NCBI GenBank assembly: GCA_025454975.1
Contig: JALONK010000026.1
Location: 1 to 64,000 of the forward strand
DNA: 64,000 nt
Direction of reading: 5' to 3'
Source: Bacteroidia bacterium
GTDB lineage: Bacteria > Bacteroidota > Bacteroidia > UKL13-3
In this document: piece after piece, positions 1-7,610 of the stretch
Position numbering within the stretch: the stretch's first letter is position 1
Layout: every line of letters begins with the position of its first letter
Notes under the pieces: generated by a model
What the model saw: only the letters and a program-made list of their open reading frames with translations
What the model was told of the DNA's origin: nothing
The model's database searches: none
Program-made: the position numbers and the translations under genes

Positions 1-7
1 AGCAAAA

Positions 8-295
8 ATGGAATTTGCAAAAAGAAACTTATCGGCAGATTTATTGGAAAGATTAGCTGAAGAAATAGCGCAACACCAATTAGAAAATGAAAATAAAGCA
101 AATGAACCATTATGGATAGGCTGGAAAGTTTTTACATTTATTTTTCCGGGTTTGTTTCAACTTTTTTTTGGCATGACTTTTAAAGCTGATGGCTACGACC
201 GAAAAGCAAAAGAGTTCTTAAGTTGGACAATCTATGGTTATTGTTTTTATTTAGGTTTAGCAGCAGTAGTAATTATTTTAAACATGATATTGTAA
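8..295 (+). CDS. Small two-helix membrane protein, unrecognised
   Basis: This 95-residue protein was not recognised. A charged, probably helical N-terminus (residues 1-36) is followed by two likely membrane helices. The first is aromatic, at about 40-58 (FTFIFPGLFQLFF), and the second is at about 72-94, with a short charged linker between them. Both termini would then lie on the same side of the membrane. The ATG at 8 is the first visible start, but the frame stays open to the left edge, so the real start could lie outside the window. The nearest downstream gene is about 300 bases away, so no operon partner is visible and no function is claimed. Confidence 0.55.
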   Translation: MEFAKRNLSADLLERLAEEIAQHQLENENKANEPLWIGWKVFTFIFPGLFQLFFGMTFKADGYDRKAKEFLSWTIYGYCFYLGLAAVVIILNMIL

Positions 296-602
296 CAATA
301 TTATCCTTACCAATAAAGGTGCGTTCAACTAATTGGATAACATAAAAGAACATTCGCCAATATTGTCAGTTATACAACTACTTTGTATCAATAAAAGTTT
401 ATATTCGGTGCAGTTAATAAACCAATAATTTATTGATACTTGCGTTTACGGTTGACCAATCGAATGATGCACAGCTCAACAGAACTTGATTAGTGAACAG
501 TGTTTGAGTTTTGCAGCATTCAAGCCATACCTGCGTGTCACATTAATTTTCACGACACTTTTGGTTGGTATTCAATAGCCGATACTTATTTAAATCAAAT
601 AA
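296..602. other. Non-coding gap with inverted repeats
   Basis: No convincing gene lies here. Just after the first stop codon, TTATCC (301-306) and GGATAA (335-340) form a short dyad. A stronger nested inverted repeat occupies 385-439 and is listed separately. The stretch before the next start (about 560-602) is AT-rich and probably carries the promoter of the propeller lipoprotein, but no clear promoter element was seen. Confidence 0.4.
385..439. repeat. Nested inverted repeat, 55 bases
   Basis: GTATCAATAAA at 385-395 is matched perfectly by TTTATTGATAC at 429-439. Inside them a second pair, GTTTAT (397-402) and ATAAAC (416-421), is nested. Together they would fold into a 17-pair hairpin interrupted by small bulges, with a 13-base terminal loop. 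There is no T-run after it, so it is not an ordinary intrinsic terminator. It could be a structured RNA, a recombination site or a repeat; the sequence does not decide. Confidence 0.5.
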
Positions 603-1655
603 ATGAAAATATCACAAATACATGTTATCAATCTTCTTATCGTATTGTTTTTAGGCATGGCTTGTAACGGGCCTATTACACCAAATCAAGATGAGGATTC
701 AAGGCTTGAAAAAACAACTGCTACCTGCTCTGTTTCTCGTTTTTTGCAAGACAAATCAGGGAACCTTTGGTTTGGTACTACAACTAACGGGTTATTTAAG
801 TACGATGGTAAAACCTTTCACCAATATACAATTACGGATGGTTTAGATTGTAATAAAATTCATTGTTTGTTGGAAGATAATGAAGGTAAAATATGGGTTG
901 GCACAGAAGAAGGACTTTGTATTTACAATGGTAGAACATTTGATAAAATAAAAATTCCTTTACCCAACAATATACCTGCTAATAACAATCCTTATTATCA
1001 AAACCACTGGGTATTTAGTATGATACAAGCTAAAAGTGGAAAGCTATGGTTTGCCACAATTGATGGTGTTTATATTTACGATGGTAAATCATTTACACAT
1101 TTTCCTATTCATGAGGCTGCTAATGGCTTTTTAACTCCCAACAATAAAGTGGAACGTATGTTAGAAGATAAGGATGGAAATATTTGGTTAGGTGGCAGAA
1201 CGAATGAGGGTGTATTTAGTTACGATGGTAAAGCTATAACGCATTTAAAATTGTCGGAATTAATGCAAGGACAATATGGACCAAAACCTAAACCAATAAG
1301 TTGGGGCTGGCCTCAATTGCAGGATAAAAAAGGTAATCTATGGTTTAGTAATTGGGGTGGAGCTTACCGGTATGATGGAAAAACATATAAGAGTTTTACG
1401 GCAAAAGATGGCTTACCAAGAGAAGTTACCCGAATTGTAGAAGACAGAGAGGGAAATCTTTGGTTTGGTTCTGTTGATGGAATCAGGCGGTACGATGGTA
1501 AAACTTTTACTCATTTTAAAGATGGACTTATCAATCCATGGGTTTGGGATATTTTAGAAGATAAGGCCGGAAATATTTGGGTGGGAACAAGAGAAAATGG
1601 TGTATACTATTTTGACGGTACAAAATTTAAAGACTATCGCACATTTAAGCAGTAG
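603..1655 (+). CDS. Seven-bladed Reg_prop propeller lipoprotein
   Basis: Likely an exported lipoprotein made of two-component-regulator propeller (Reg_prop) repeats. A signal peptide ends in a lipobox (LGMAC), so Cys21 would be lipidated. Seven repeats of about 40-50 residues follow, each with the signature DKxGNLWFGT then a YDGKTF turn. Seven is the number needed for one complete beta-propeller. In Bacteroidota such propellers usually form the periplasmic sensor half of hybrid two-component systems. Here the protein ends after the seventh repeat, with no transmembrane, kinase or DNA-binding domain in it or downstream. It is therefore a stand-alone propeller, perhaps a ligand- or surface-binding protein. 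The family call is firm; the role is unknown. Confidence 0.85.
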   Translation: MKISQIHVINLLIVLFLGMACNGPITPNQDEDSRLEKTTATCSVSRFLQDKSGNLWFGTTTNGLFKYDGKTFHQYTITDGLDCNKIHCLLEDNEGKIWVGTEEGLCIYNGRTFDKIKIPLPNNIPANNNPYYQNHWVFSMIQAKSGKLWFATIDGVYIYDGKSFTHFPIHEAANGFLTPNNKVERMLEDKDGNIWLGGRTNEGVFSYDGKAITHLKLSELMQGQYGPKPKPISWGWPQLQDKKGNLWFSNWGGAYRYDGKTYKSFTAKDGLPREVTRIVEDREGNLWFGSVDGIRRYDGKTFTHFKDGLINPWVWDILEDKAGNIWVGTRENGVYYFDGTKFKDYRTFKQ

Positions 1656-1693
1656 TAAAAATAAAACTACCAAACAATACTCAGGTTAATTTT

Positions 1694-1735
1694 AGCCACT
1701 TCGCGTTATTGCTGCTAAGCGCAATTGTATCGAGA
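1694..1735 (+). repeat. REP-like element, type A, short variant
   Basis: This is a member of the palindromic repeat family seen also at 1736, 3009 and 35213. The outer arms are AGCCACTTCG and TATCGAGAAG. The central hairpin, ATTGC to GCAAT, is shortened compared with the other type A copies. It abuts the next copy in direct orientation. Confidence 0.7.
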
Positions 1736-1792
1736 AGCCACTTCGAGTGATTGCTGTACGGGCTGCGCTAGGCGCAATTGTATCGAGAAGTG
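1736..1792 (+). repeat. REP-like element, type A
   Basis: The outer arms CACTTCGAGTGA and TATCGAGAAGTG pair except for a tandem G-A mismatch step. The centre is an ATTGC/GCAAT stem around a GC-rich loop. It lies directly after the short copy at 1694, making a head-to-tail tandem. At the other two loci a type A copy is instead paired with an inverted type B copy. Confidence 0.75.
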
Positions 1793-2041
1793 ATAATTAA
1801 AATAGTAGTTATGCTCATCTTGTCGGATGTTAAGTTCTATTTAAAATGATATGAATAATTTATAATTATTTTAAAGCCCATTTCAATGGTTGTTTCCGTG
1901 TATTGGAAAAGTCAATTAAAACCCTCTTTATTATTAAAGTTATAGACACTAATTCATTTTTTGCAAACAAATTTTTGAGGATATGCTTAAACCGTTCCTC
2001 TACTCAAGTAAATGCTTAAAAACCAAAACGAAAATAATTTG
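1793..2041. other. AT-rich non-coding stretch before the kinase gene
   Basis: Between the tandem repeat and the promoter of the zeta-like kinase nothing beyond AT-rich sequence was recognised. An in-frame ATG at 1983 would extend the kinase by 24 residues, but that extension is lysine-rich and lies upstream of the Walker A region and of a good promoter element, so it was not used. Confidence 0.4.
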
Positions 2042-2049
2042 TAAGTTTG
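2042..2049 (+). promoter_or_regulatory. Candidate -7 promoter element (TAAGTTTG)
   Basis: TAAGTTTG matches the Bacteroidota -7 consensus TAnnTTTG and ends five bases before the chosen ATG at 2055. Transcription would then begin at or next to the start codon. No clear -33 TTTG was found at the usual distance. Confidence 0.35.
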
Positions 2050-2054
2050 CAACA

Positions 2055-2639
2055 ATGAATAACAAAAAACTTTACATAATAGCAGGTTGTAATGGAGCAG
2101 GAAAAACGACTGCCTCGTTTACGATTCTACCTGAAATTTTAGATTGTAAAGAATTTGTAAATGCTGATGAAATTGCCAAAGGACTTTCGCCATTTCAACC
2201 TGAAAAAGTTTCATTTGAAGCAGGAAGAATAATGCTCAACAGAATTAATGAACTAATTTCTGAGCATAAAAATTTTGCTTTTGAAACTACTTTATCAACC
2301 AAAATTTATAAGAGCAAAATCACAGAAGCGAAAAATAAAGGTTATAGAGTAATACTTCTATTCTTTTGGCTTCAAAACATAGAATTAGCCAAAGAACGAG
2401 TAAAAACAAGGGTTTCTGAAGGTGGACATAACATTGATTCTGAGGTTATCGAAAGAAGGTATATCAGAGGAATAAAAAATCTATTCGACATCTATCTTCC
2501 AATTGTTGATGGAGCATTTATTTTTGATAACTCGGAAGTTAAACACCAACTGTTAGCAGATAAACAGTTTGAAAACATTCTTAATATTGTAGACATAAAC
2601 AAGTTTAATCTTTTAAAAAGTTACTATGACAGCAACTGA
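2055..2639 (+). CDS. Zeta-toxin-like P-loop kinase
   Basis: This 194-residue protein belongs to the zeta-toxin/AAA-type small kinase group. Walker A is GCNGAGKT at residues 11-18. It is followed by the VNADEIA motif (35-41), FETTLST (76-82), the lid-like RVSEGGHNI (119-127) and RRYIRG (134-139), all in the expected order. True zeta toxins phosphorylate UDP-N-acetylglucosamine and block wall synthesis; related kinases have other or unknown substrates, so the substrate here is inference only. The start at 2055 places Met next to the first beta strand, and TAAGTTTG lies just upstream. Its end overlaps the start of a 50-residue protein by 14 bases, an arrangement typical of toxin-antitoxin pairs. 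Confidence 0.8.
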   Translation: MNNKKLYIIAGCNGAGKTTASFTILPEILDCKEFVNADEIAKGLSPFQPEKVSFEAGRIMLNRINELISEHKNFAFETTLSTKIYKSKITEAKNKGYRVILLFFWLQNIELAKERVKTRVSEGGHNIDSEVIERRYIRGIKNLFDIYLPIVDGAFIFDNSEVKHQLLADKQFENILNIVDINKFNLLKSYYDSN

Positions 2640-2778
2640 AAGACATATTGAAGAGAAAAATAAGATACTCAAAGGCCTTGAAATAGCGTATGAAAAACTT
2701 ATAGAATTTAAGAAAATGAAAAACAGTGAACTCGTGATTTTACGTGACAATAAAATCGTGAAAATAAAACCGGAATAA
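2626..2778 (+). CDS. 50-residue partner of the zeta-like kinase, possible antitoxin
   Basis: A 50-codon reading frame starts with ATG at 2626, inside the last codons of the kinase, and ends at TAA 2776-2778. The protein is highly charged: an N-terminal helix (residues 1-32, rich in Glu and Lys) is followed by a short strand-like tail ending in RDNKIVKIKPE. The 14-base overlap implies translational coupling. By position and size it is a candidate antitoxin for the kinase, although it has no recognised DNA-binding motif and classical zeta systems have an unrelated epsilon antitoxin. It is real by layout; the role is inferred. Confidence 0.6.
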   Translation: MTATERHIEEKNKILKGLEIAYEKLIEFKKMKNSELVILRDNKIVKIKPE

Positions 2779-3008
2779 ATTCAATCGCCTTACTTGCCCG
2801 GTTGTTGCAAAGTTTTGTCAAAAAATATCATAAGCGTTTTAACATTTTAGCTTGTTATGTCGTTGGTATAATCTTTATAGCTCTCCCAAATGCATAGCAT
2901 AAGGTTTAAATTAAACTTAATTGGTGCTTTGTATAGAATTGTATGCAACACTTTTTGTTATAACATTAACTCAGCAAGAAACCTACGCCAAATTAAGTTG
3001 GTGTTATA

Positions 3009-3066
3009 AGCCACTTCGAGTGATTGCTGTAATAGCCTGTGCGTGGTGCAATCATATCGAGAAGTG
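3009..3066 (+). repeat. REP-like element, type A (left half of composite)
   Basis: The outer arms are CACTTCGAGTGA and TATCGAGAAGTG, with a central ATTGC/GCAAT stem. It is followed after a 26-base AT-rich spacer by an inverted type B copy. The same A-spacer-B order, with a similar spacer, recurs at 35213-35347. Confidence 0.8.
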
Positions 3067-3092
3067 TTCATATAGATAATTCCCTTACCACC

Positions 3093-3141
3093 CACTTCTC
3101 GATACAACCTGATGTTAGCATCAGGTCACTCGAAGCGGCTT
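3093..3141 (-). repeat. REP-like element, type B (right half of composite)
   Basis: This copy is inverted relative to the type A copy and shares its outer arms. The centre is replaced by a perfect hairpin, CCTGATG-TTAG-CATCAGG. In the second locus (35299) the same hairpin carries the loop CTAA, which is the reverse complement of TTAG. The hairpin therefore appears flipped between the two copies. Confidence 0.8.
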
Positions 3142-3433
3142 TTACTTTCAATTGAAAATTTTAGTCACTTAGTGTTGTATAAACATCCCAAGAACGGTAC
3201 AATTTAAAAGCAGAAATAAATCAAAATATAAATGGTATAACCTAAAAGCCAACTACCGTGTTTACGATTTTTCCGGCTTAGGGAATGAAGCAAGCTGCCG
3301 TGCAGCGCGTAATGCCCGACCCTAAAGGGCCTTGCAGTTGCTTGTGCCCGGGCGGAACTTTAGGGGAAGCCCCTACTCCTTTTCTTTTTTCTTCTATTGT
3401 ATATTTGTGTCGGTTGTTTTAGCGTTGTTATCA

Positions 3434-4084
3434 ATGATGTATCGCTTATTTTATTTTGGTATTTGTATGTTTGGGCTTTCTTGCACTCAGCCTAATTCGC
3501 AGCCATCGGTTGATACTTTAATAAAAAAAATAGATTCGTTGTCGGCCCAAATTCAAGCATTAAAGTTAACTGCTTCGGATACCGTATATTTAGACTCACA
3601 ACCGCAACCAAAACAAATTCCTGTTGCCAAACAAAGCTTAGATAAACCTAAATTTAAAAAGCCTGAAGCATTGCCGGATAAACTGGTTGACTCAGTTGTT
3701 TATTTCTATAAAAACAGTACAAGGGTTTCGGTAATTTACAAACCGTGGTTTAATGGAGTAAGAAAAGTTTTGTTCTTTAAACCAAATGGTGAACAAACTT
3801 TTGAATTAGAAGAAATAAGGAAATCATTTTCATCAAATGTTACCATTAAAGAATGGTACGATAATGGAGCAGTGAAAAAAATTGAATGTGCAACCTACCC
3901 TGATGCAAGTATGTATTGGTACACCTCGGTAATTACTTTTGATGAACAAAACATGCCTTTATGGAAAACCCAATCGCAACATCCGGAAACAAGTGTGAGC
4001 ATACCAGGAAACAATGATTATTATTGGAAAAACGGAGCATGGCACAAGCAAGAAACAGTGATTGAACAACCTGTTCCTCACTAA
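3434..4084 (+). CDS. Lipoprotein with YwqK-like C-terminal region, function unknown
   Basis: A lipoprotein of about 216 residues. From the ATG pair at 3434/3437 a short hydrophobic signal leads to the lipobox GLSC, placing the lipidated Cys at about residue 17. An upstream TTG at 3332 would add 34 residues encoded by the GC-rich structured block, so it was rejected. After the signal comes a Ser/Thr/Lys-rich linker with a short coiled-coil-like segment (LIKKIDSLSAQIQALK). A C-terminal domain then carries phrases such as FFKPNGEQ and EWYDNGAVKKIE that resemble the MORN-like YwqK repeats of Bacteroidota lipoproteins. It is followed, convergently, by corA. The role is unknown. Confidence 0.65.
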   Translation: MMYRLFYFGICMFGLSCTQPNSQPSVDTLIKKIDSLSAQIQALKLTASDTVYLDSQPQPKQIPVAKQSLDKPKFKKPEALPDKLVDSVVYFYKNSTRVSVIYKPWFNGVRKVLFFKPNGEQTFELEEIRKSFSSNVTIKEWYDNGAVKKIECATYPDASMYWYTSVITFDEQNMPLWKTQSQHPETSVSIPGNNDYYWKNGAWHKQETVIEQPVPH

Positions 4085-4106
4085 TTTTTTGCACCTAAAT
4101 AATGAT

Positions 4107-5042
4107 TTAAAATAAATTCTTTTTTCGGAAATACATTACGCCTAAACCGGATAAGCCTATAGCAATTCCCATTACATACCAAAAGGCATAGGTGGTATGT
4201 TGTAAGGGTAAATCAACATTCATTCCATACAAACTAGCCACTAAAATAGGGAGTGAAAGAATAATAGTTACCGAGGTTAAAAAGCGAATAGTGATGTTAA
4301 GGTTGTTTGAAATAATTGATGAATGTGCTCCCATCATATTACTTAAAATATTTGAATAGATGTTCGACATTTCAATGGCTTGTTTGGTTTCAATTACCAC
4401 ATCTTCTATCAATTCTTTTTCTACTTCTCGAATATTGGATAACAAACTTAGTTTTTGCAAACGCATCATCATAAGTTCGTTACTTTTAAGTGATGTTGTA
4501 AAATACACCAACGATTTTTCTAAGCTTAATAATTGCAACAATTCACGGTTACGTGTGGCCTTATGAAGCAATAACTGTATATCATCTGCTTTGTTATTAA
4601 TAGCTTTTAGGTAACGTAAGTATAAAATAGATGATCGTAAAAACAGTTGCAAAACAAATCGTTCGCGCAAGGCTGTATGGTGTGCTTTCAATCGTTGCTC
4701 GATAAATGTTTGCACCAATTCGGTTTCGCGGTTACAGATGGTAATGATTAAATCGCGCTTTAAAATAATGCCAAGCGGAACAGTAATATAAGGTAAGTCT
4801 GCATTATCACTAAGCTGAACGGGAATGCGACAAACAATTAACATACAATTTTTATGTTGTTCAACGCGTGGACTTTCGTCAGCATCTAATGGGTCGCTTA
4901 TTAAATCCGGTTCAATTAATAACTTAGCACTCATTGATTCAATTTCGCCTGAGGAAGGAGCCACTAAGTTTATCCAACAGTCTTTTTCAACTTGTTTGAT
5001 AGGTTGTAGTATGCCGTTTTCCGTTTTGAAAATTTGAATCAT
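4107..5042 (-). CDS. corA: CorA-family divalent cation transporter
   Basis: A 311-residue CorA/MgtE-like Mg2+ (or Co2+/Ni2+) channel of the inner membrane. The large N-terminal part (1-245) is the cytoplasmic funnel with long helices. Two membrane helices lie at about 250-271 and 285-304, with the family signature YGMN at the end of the first, as in all CorA proteins. The basic tail RKKNLF is usual for the cytosolic C-terminus. The length agrees with the family. It lies 15 bases after guaA on the same strand, so the two are probably co-transcribed. The family is certain; the metal preference cannot be read from the sequence. Confidence 0.9.
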   Translation of the reverse strand: MIQIFKTENGILQPIKQVEKDCWINLVAPSSGEIESMSAKLLIEPDLISDPLDADESPRVEQHKNCMLIVCRIPVQLSDNADLPYITVPLGIILKRDLIITICNRETELVQTFIEQRLKAHHTALRERFVLQLFLRSSILYLRYLKAINNKADDIQLLLHKATRNRELLQLLSLEKSLVYFTTSLKSNELMMMRLQKLSLLSNIREVEKELIEDVVIETKQAIEMSNIYSNILSNMMGAHSSIISNNLNITIRFLTSVTIILSLPILVASLYGMNVDLPLQHTTYAFWYVMGIAIGLSGLGVMYFRKKNLF

Positions 5043-5057
5043 GTTTGCGTATTCATT

Positions 5058-6584
5058 TTATTCCCACTCGATAGTTGCAGGTGGTTTTGAACTGATGTCG
5101 TACACTACCCTGTTAATACCTTTAACCCTATTGATTATTTTATTGGAAACAGTGGCCATAAATTCATAAGGCAGGTGACTCCAATCGGCTGTCATGCCAT
5201 CAACGCTGGTTACTGCACGTAAGCAAACTACATGCTGATAGGTGCGTTCGTCGCCCATTACTCCTACACTTTGCACCGGAAGAAATATGGCGCCGGCTTG
5301 CCATACTTTATCATATAAACCCTGTGCTTTAAGTTCATCAATAAAAATGGCATCAGCTTCTTTAAGAACGTTTAATTTTTCTTCGGTAATTTCACCCAAT
5401 ACGCGAATTGCAAGGCCCGGACCCGGAAAAGGATGACGATTTAAAATATTTGGATTTAAACCTAAAGCTCCACCTACTGCCCTTACTTCATCTTTAAACA
5501 ACATGCGTAAAGGTTCAACAATTTTAAGCTTCATTTTTTCAGGTAATCCACCCACATTGTGGTGCGATTTAATGGTAGCTGATGGACCTTTAACACTTAC
5601 TGATTCAATCACATCAGGATAAATAGTACCTTGTGCAAGCCAGGTTGCGCCATCAATTTTGGCTGCTTCTTCTTCAAATACTTCAATAAAAACTCGACCA
5701 ATGGTTTTACGTTTTTGTTCAGGATCGCTAATGCCGTTTAACTCATGTAAGAAACGTTGTGCAGCATTAACACCAACAACATTTAGACCCATTTCGTTAT
5801 AGGCTTCTAAAACTTGCTCAAATTCATGTTTGCGCAATAAACCGTTATCAATAAAAATACCGGTAAGGTTTTTACCGATAGCATGGTGCAACAATAATGC
5901 AGCTACACTACTATCAACGCCTCCTGACAATCCTAAAATAACTTTATCGTTACCTAATTTTTGCTTTAGTTCGGCAGTAGTGTTTTCAATAAAATGAACA
6001 GGAGTCCACGATTGACTTAAACCGGCAACATGTTTAATAAAGTTGAATAATAACTGTTTTCCGTCAGTACTATGCGTTACTTCGGGATGAAACTGAATAC
6101 CATAAGTTGGCTCATTTTCTATTTTAAACGCAGCCACATGCACATCATGAGTACTTGCAATTACGTGAAAACCTTCGGGCAATTCGGTAATGGTATCGCC
6201 ATGGCTCATCCACACTTGTGATTGAAGAGAGATACCGCTGAACAACACATCATCAGTGAGGTGAGAAATAGTAGCTCTGCCATATTCTCTAATTTTGGAA
6301 GGGGTAACTTTTCCATTATTCGAGTGAGCCAGGTATTGAGCGCCATAGCACACCCCAAGCAGAGGCAATTTTCCTCTCCAAACAGATAAATCAATTGCAG
6401 GTAATATGCCATCGGTAACTGAATAAGGACTTCCCGAAAGAATTACGGCTTTAACAGCTTCATCATGTTCCGGCAAATGTGTGCAGGGATGAATTTCTGA
6501 ATATACATTTAATTCTCTAAGTCTGCGAGCAATGAGTTGCGTGTATTGCGAGCCAAAATCAATAATCAGTACTTTCTCTTCCAT
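5058..6584 (-). CDS. guaA: GMP synthase (glutamine-hydrolysing)
   Basis: This enzyme converts XMP, glutamine and ATP to GMP in purine synthesis. The class I glutamine amidotransferase domain comes first (1-190), with nucleophile Cys79 in GVCYGAQ and the catalytic His in FHPEVTHS. The ATP pyrophosphatase domain follows with the PP-loop LSGGVDSS near residue 220. The C-terminal dimerisation domain ends in KPPATIEWE, the standard GuaA terminus. At 508 residues it is full length. On the minus strand a TAAATTCG element lies about ten bases before the ATG and could be the -7 promoter. corA follows 15 bases downstream. Confidence 0.97.
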   Translation of the reverse strand: MEEKVLIIDFGSQYTQLIARRLRELNVYSEIHPCTHLPEHDEAVKAVILSGSPYSVTDGILPAIDLSVWRGKLPLLGVCYGAQYLAHSNNGKVTPSKIREYGRATISHLTDDVLFSGISLQSQVWMSHGDTITELPEGFHVIASTHDVHVAAFKIENEPTYGIQFHPEVTHSTDGKQLLFNFIKHVAGLSQSWTPVHFIENTTAELKQKLGNDKVILGLSGGVDSSVAALLLHHAIGKNLTGIFIDNGLLRKHEFEQVLEAYNEMGLNVVGVNAAQRFLHELNGISDPEQKRKTIGRVFIEVFEEEAAKIDGATWLAQGTIYPDVIESVSVKGPSATIKSHHNVGGLPEKMKLKIVEPLRMLFKDEVRAVGGALGLNPNILNRHPFPGPGLAIRVLGEITEEKLNVLKEADAIFIDELKAQGLYDKVWQAGAIFLPVQSVGVMGDERTYQHVVCLRAVTSVDGMTADWSHLPYEFMATVSNKIINRVKGINRVVYDISSKPPATIEWE

Positions 6585-6641
6585 AATTGGGATGCGAATT
6601 TACATAAATAATCCAAACTCGCTTTAACAGATTATGAAGGA

Positions 6642-7499
6642 TTATTCGGATTTTCTACTTACAACATAACCAAATATGGCAGCAGTAATAAACATGATTA
6701 AACTGTAAATGGCCGGAGGAATGCTCATCATGCTGTTACCCAATACATTTAAAGCAATATATATAGCCATGGTTCCATTATGAATACCAATTTCCATACC
6801 GATAGCAATGGCCTGTTTACGAGGTACTTTAAACCACAATGGAAGATAATATCCAATAGCCATGCTTAAAACATTAAACAACAAAGCCGGAATACCCACT
6901 TGATTAAAGAAACCAACAACATTATTTTTTTCTTTAATAATGGCTGCTGCTATAATCAATACTAAAAATATGGCCGACAATATGCGAACAGGTTTATCCA
7001 TTTTTATGGAAACCGATGGTGCTTTTGATTTAATGAGCATGCCAATGCTTACCGGAATTAAAACTATTAAAAACACTTCCACTATTTTTTTGAACTGCAT
7101 AGGAACAGCCAAATCATTTTGCATAAAATAGTTGATGGCAAAGTTTACAATAAACGGTAACGATAATAGGGTTAATAAACTATTTACAGCCGTTAAGGTA
7201 ATATTTAAAGCAACATCTCCTTTCGACAGGTGGCTGTATAAATTAGCTGTTGGTCCGCCGGGTGATGCGGCTAACAGCATTAAACCAATGGCTAATTCGG
7301 CAGGTAGTTTAAAGCCAACAGCCAATGCAAAGCAGAGGGCCGGCAGTATTAACATTTGACAAAACAACCCTATAAAAATAGCTTTAGGGTACAACACCAC
7401 CCTTTGAAAATCGGCGATGGTAAGCGACAATCCCAGTCCTAGCATAATTATAGCTAAGGCAGCGGGTAACAATACAGTAAGTAAAGCATTTGTTTCCAT
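6642..7499 (-). CDS. Bile acid:sodium symporter (BASS) family transporter
   Basis: A 285-residue integral membrane protein with nine or ten hydrophobic segments. It has BASS-family features: the GLFCQMLILPALCF segment early on, the unwound LLAASPGGPTANLYS crossing motif near residues 75-90, and a second EIGIHNGTMA motif near 240. These two motifs form the sodium and substrate sites in known structures. BASS proteins carry organic anions (bile acids, pantothenate, pyruvate or others), and the substrate is not predictable here. It is a single-gene unit in the guaA direction, 57 bases away. The upstream 110 bases are shared with a divergent methyltransferase gene. Confidence 0.9.
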   Translation of the reverse strand: METNALLTVLLPAALAIIMLGLGLSLTIADFQRVVLYPKAIFIGLFCQMLILPALCFALAVGFKLPAELAIGLMLLAASPGGPTANLYSHLSKGDVALNITLTAVNSLLTLLSLPFIVNFAINYFMQNDLAVPMQFKKIVEVFLIVLIPVSIGMLIKSKAPSVSIKMDKPVRILSAIFLVLIIAAAIIKEKNNVVGFFNQVGIPALLFNVLSMAIGYYLPLWFKVPRKQAIAIGMEIGIHNGTMAIYIALNVLGNSMMSIPPAIYSLIMFITAAIFGYVVSRKSE

Positions 7500-7610
7500 A
7501 GGTAAGTATACATTAATTTCAGGAAAAACAACAAGTTAACATAAATGTTTATGGTTTTATTTCATAACTGAGGTAAAAATGCGAAGGCTATTTTATTTAT
7601 TTGCACCCTG

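Larger units (their letters stand above)
2779..3433. other. Repeat-rich non-coding region
   Basis: This gap holds three structured blocks. First, an imperfect 14-base dyad, TTATAACATTAACT (2958-2971) with AGTTGGTGTTATAA (2996-3009), stands directly before the repeats. Second, the composite REP-like element covers 3009-3141, with weaker similarity to the 35 kb copy continuing to about 3176. Third, a GC-rich block at about 3270-3385 contains short hairpins such as CCCTAAAGGG and AGGGGAAGCCCCT. No gene was recognised. Confidence 0.6.

Noticed and set aside
2958-3009. Integron attC-like site (TTATAAC...GTTATAA)
   Set aside because: The dyad is shorter than known attC sites, lacks the inner paired boxes, and no integrase is present; it adjoins the REP element instead.
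3332-3433. TTG-started extension of the lipoprotein
   Set aside because: It translates the GC-rich structured block; the ATG at 3434 leads directly to a lipobox signal peptide.
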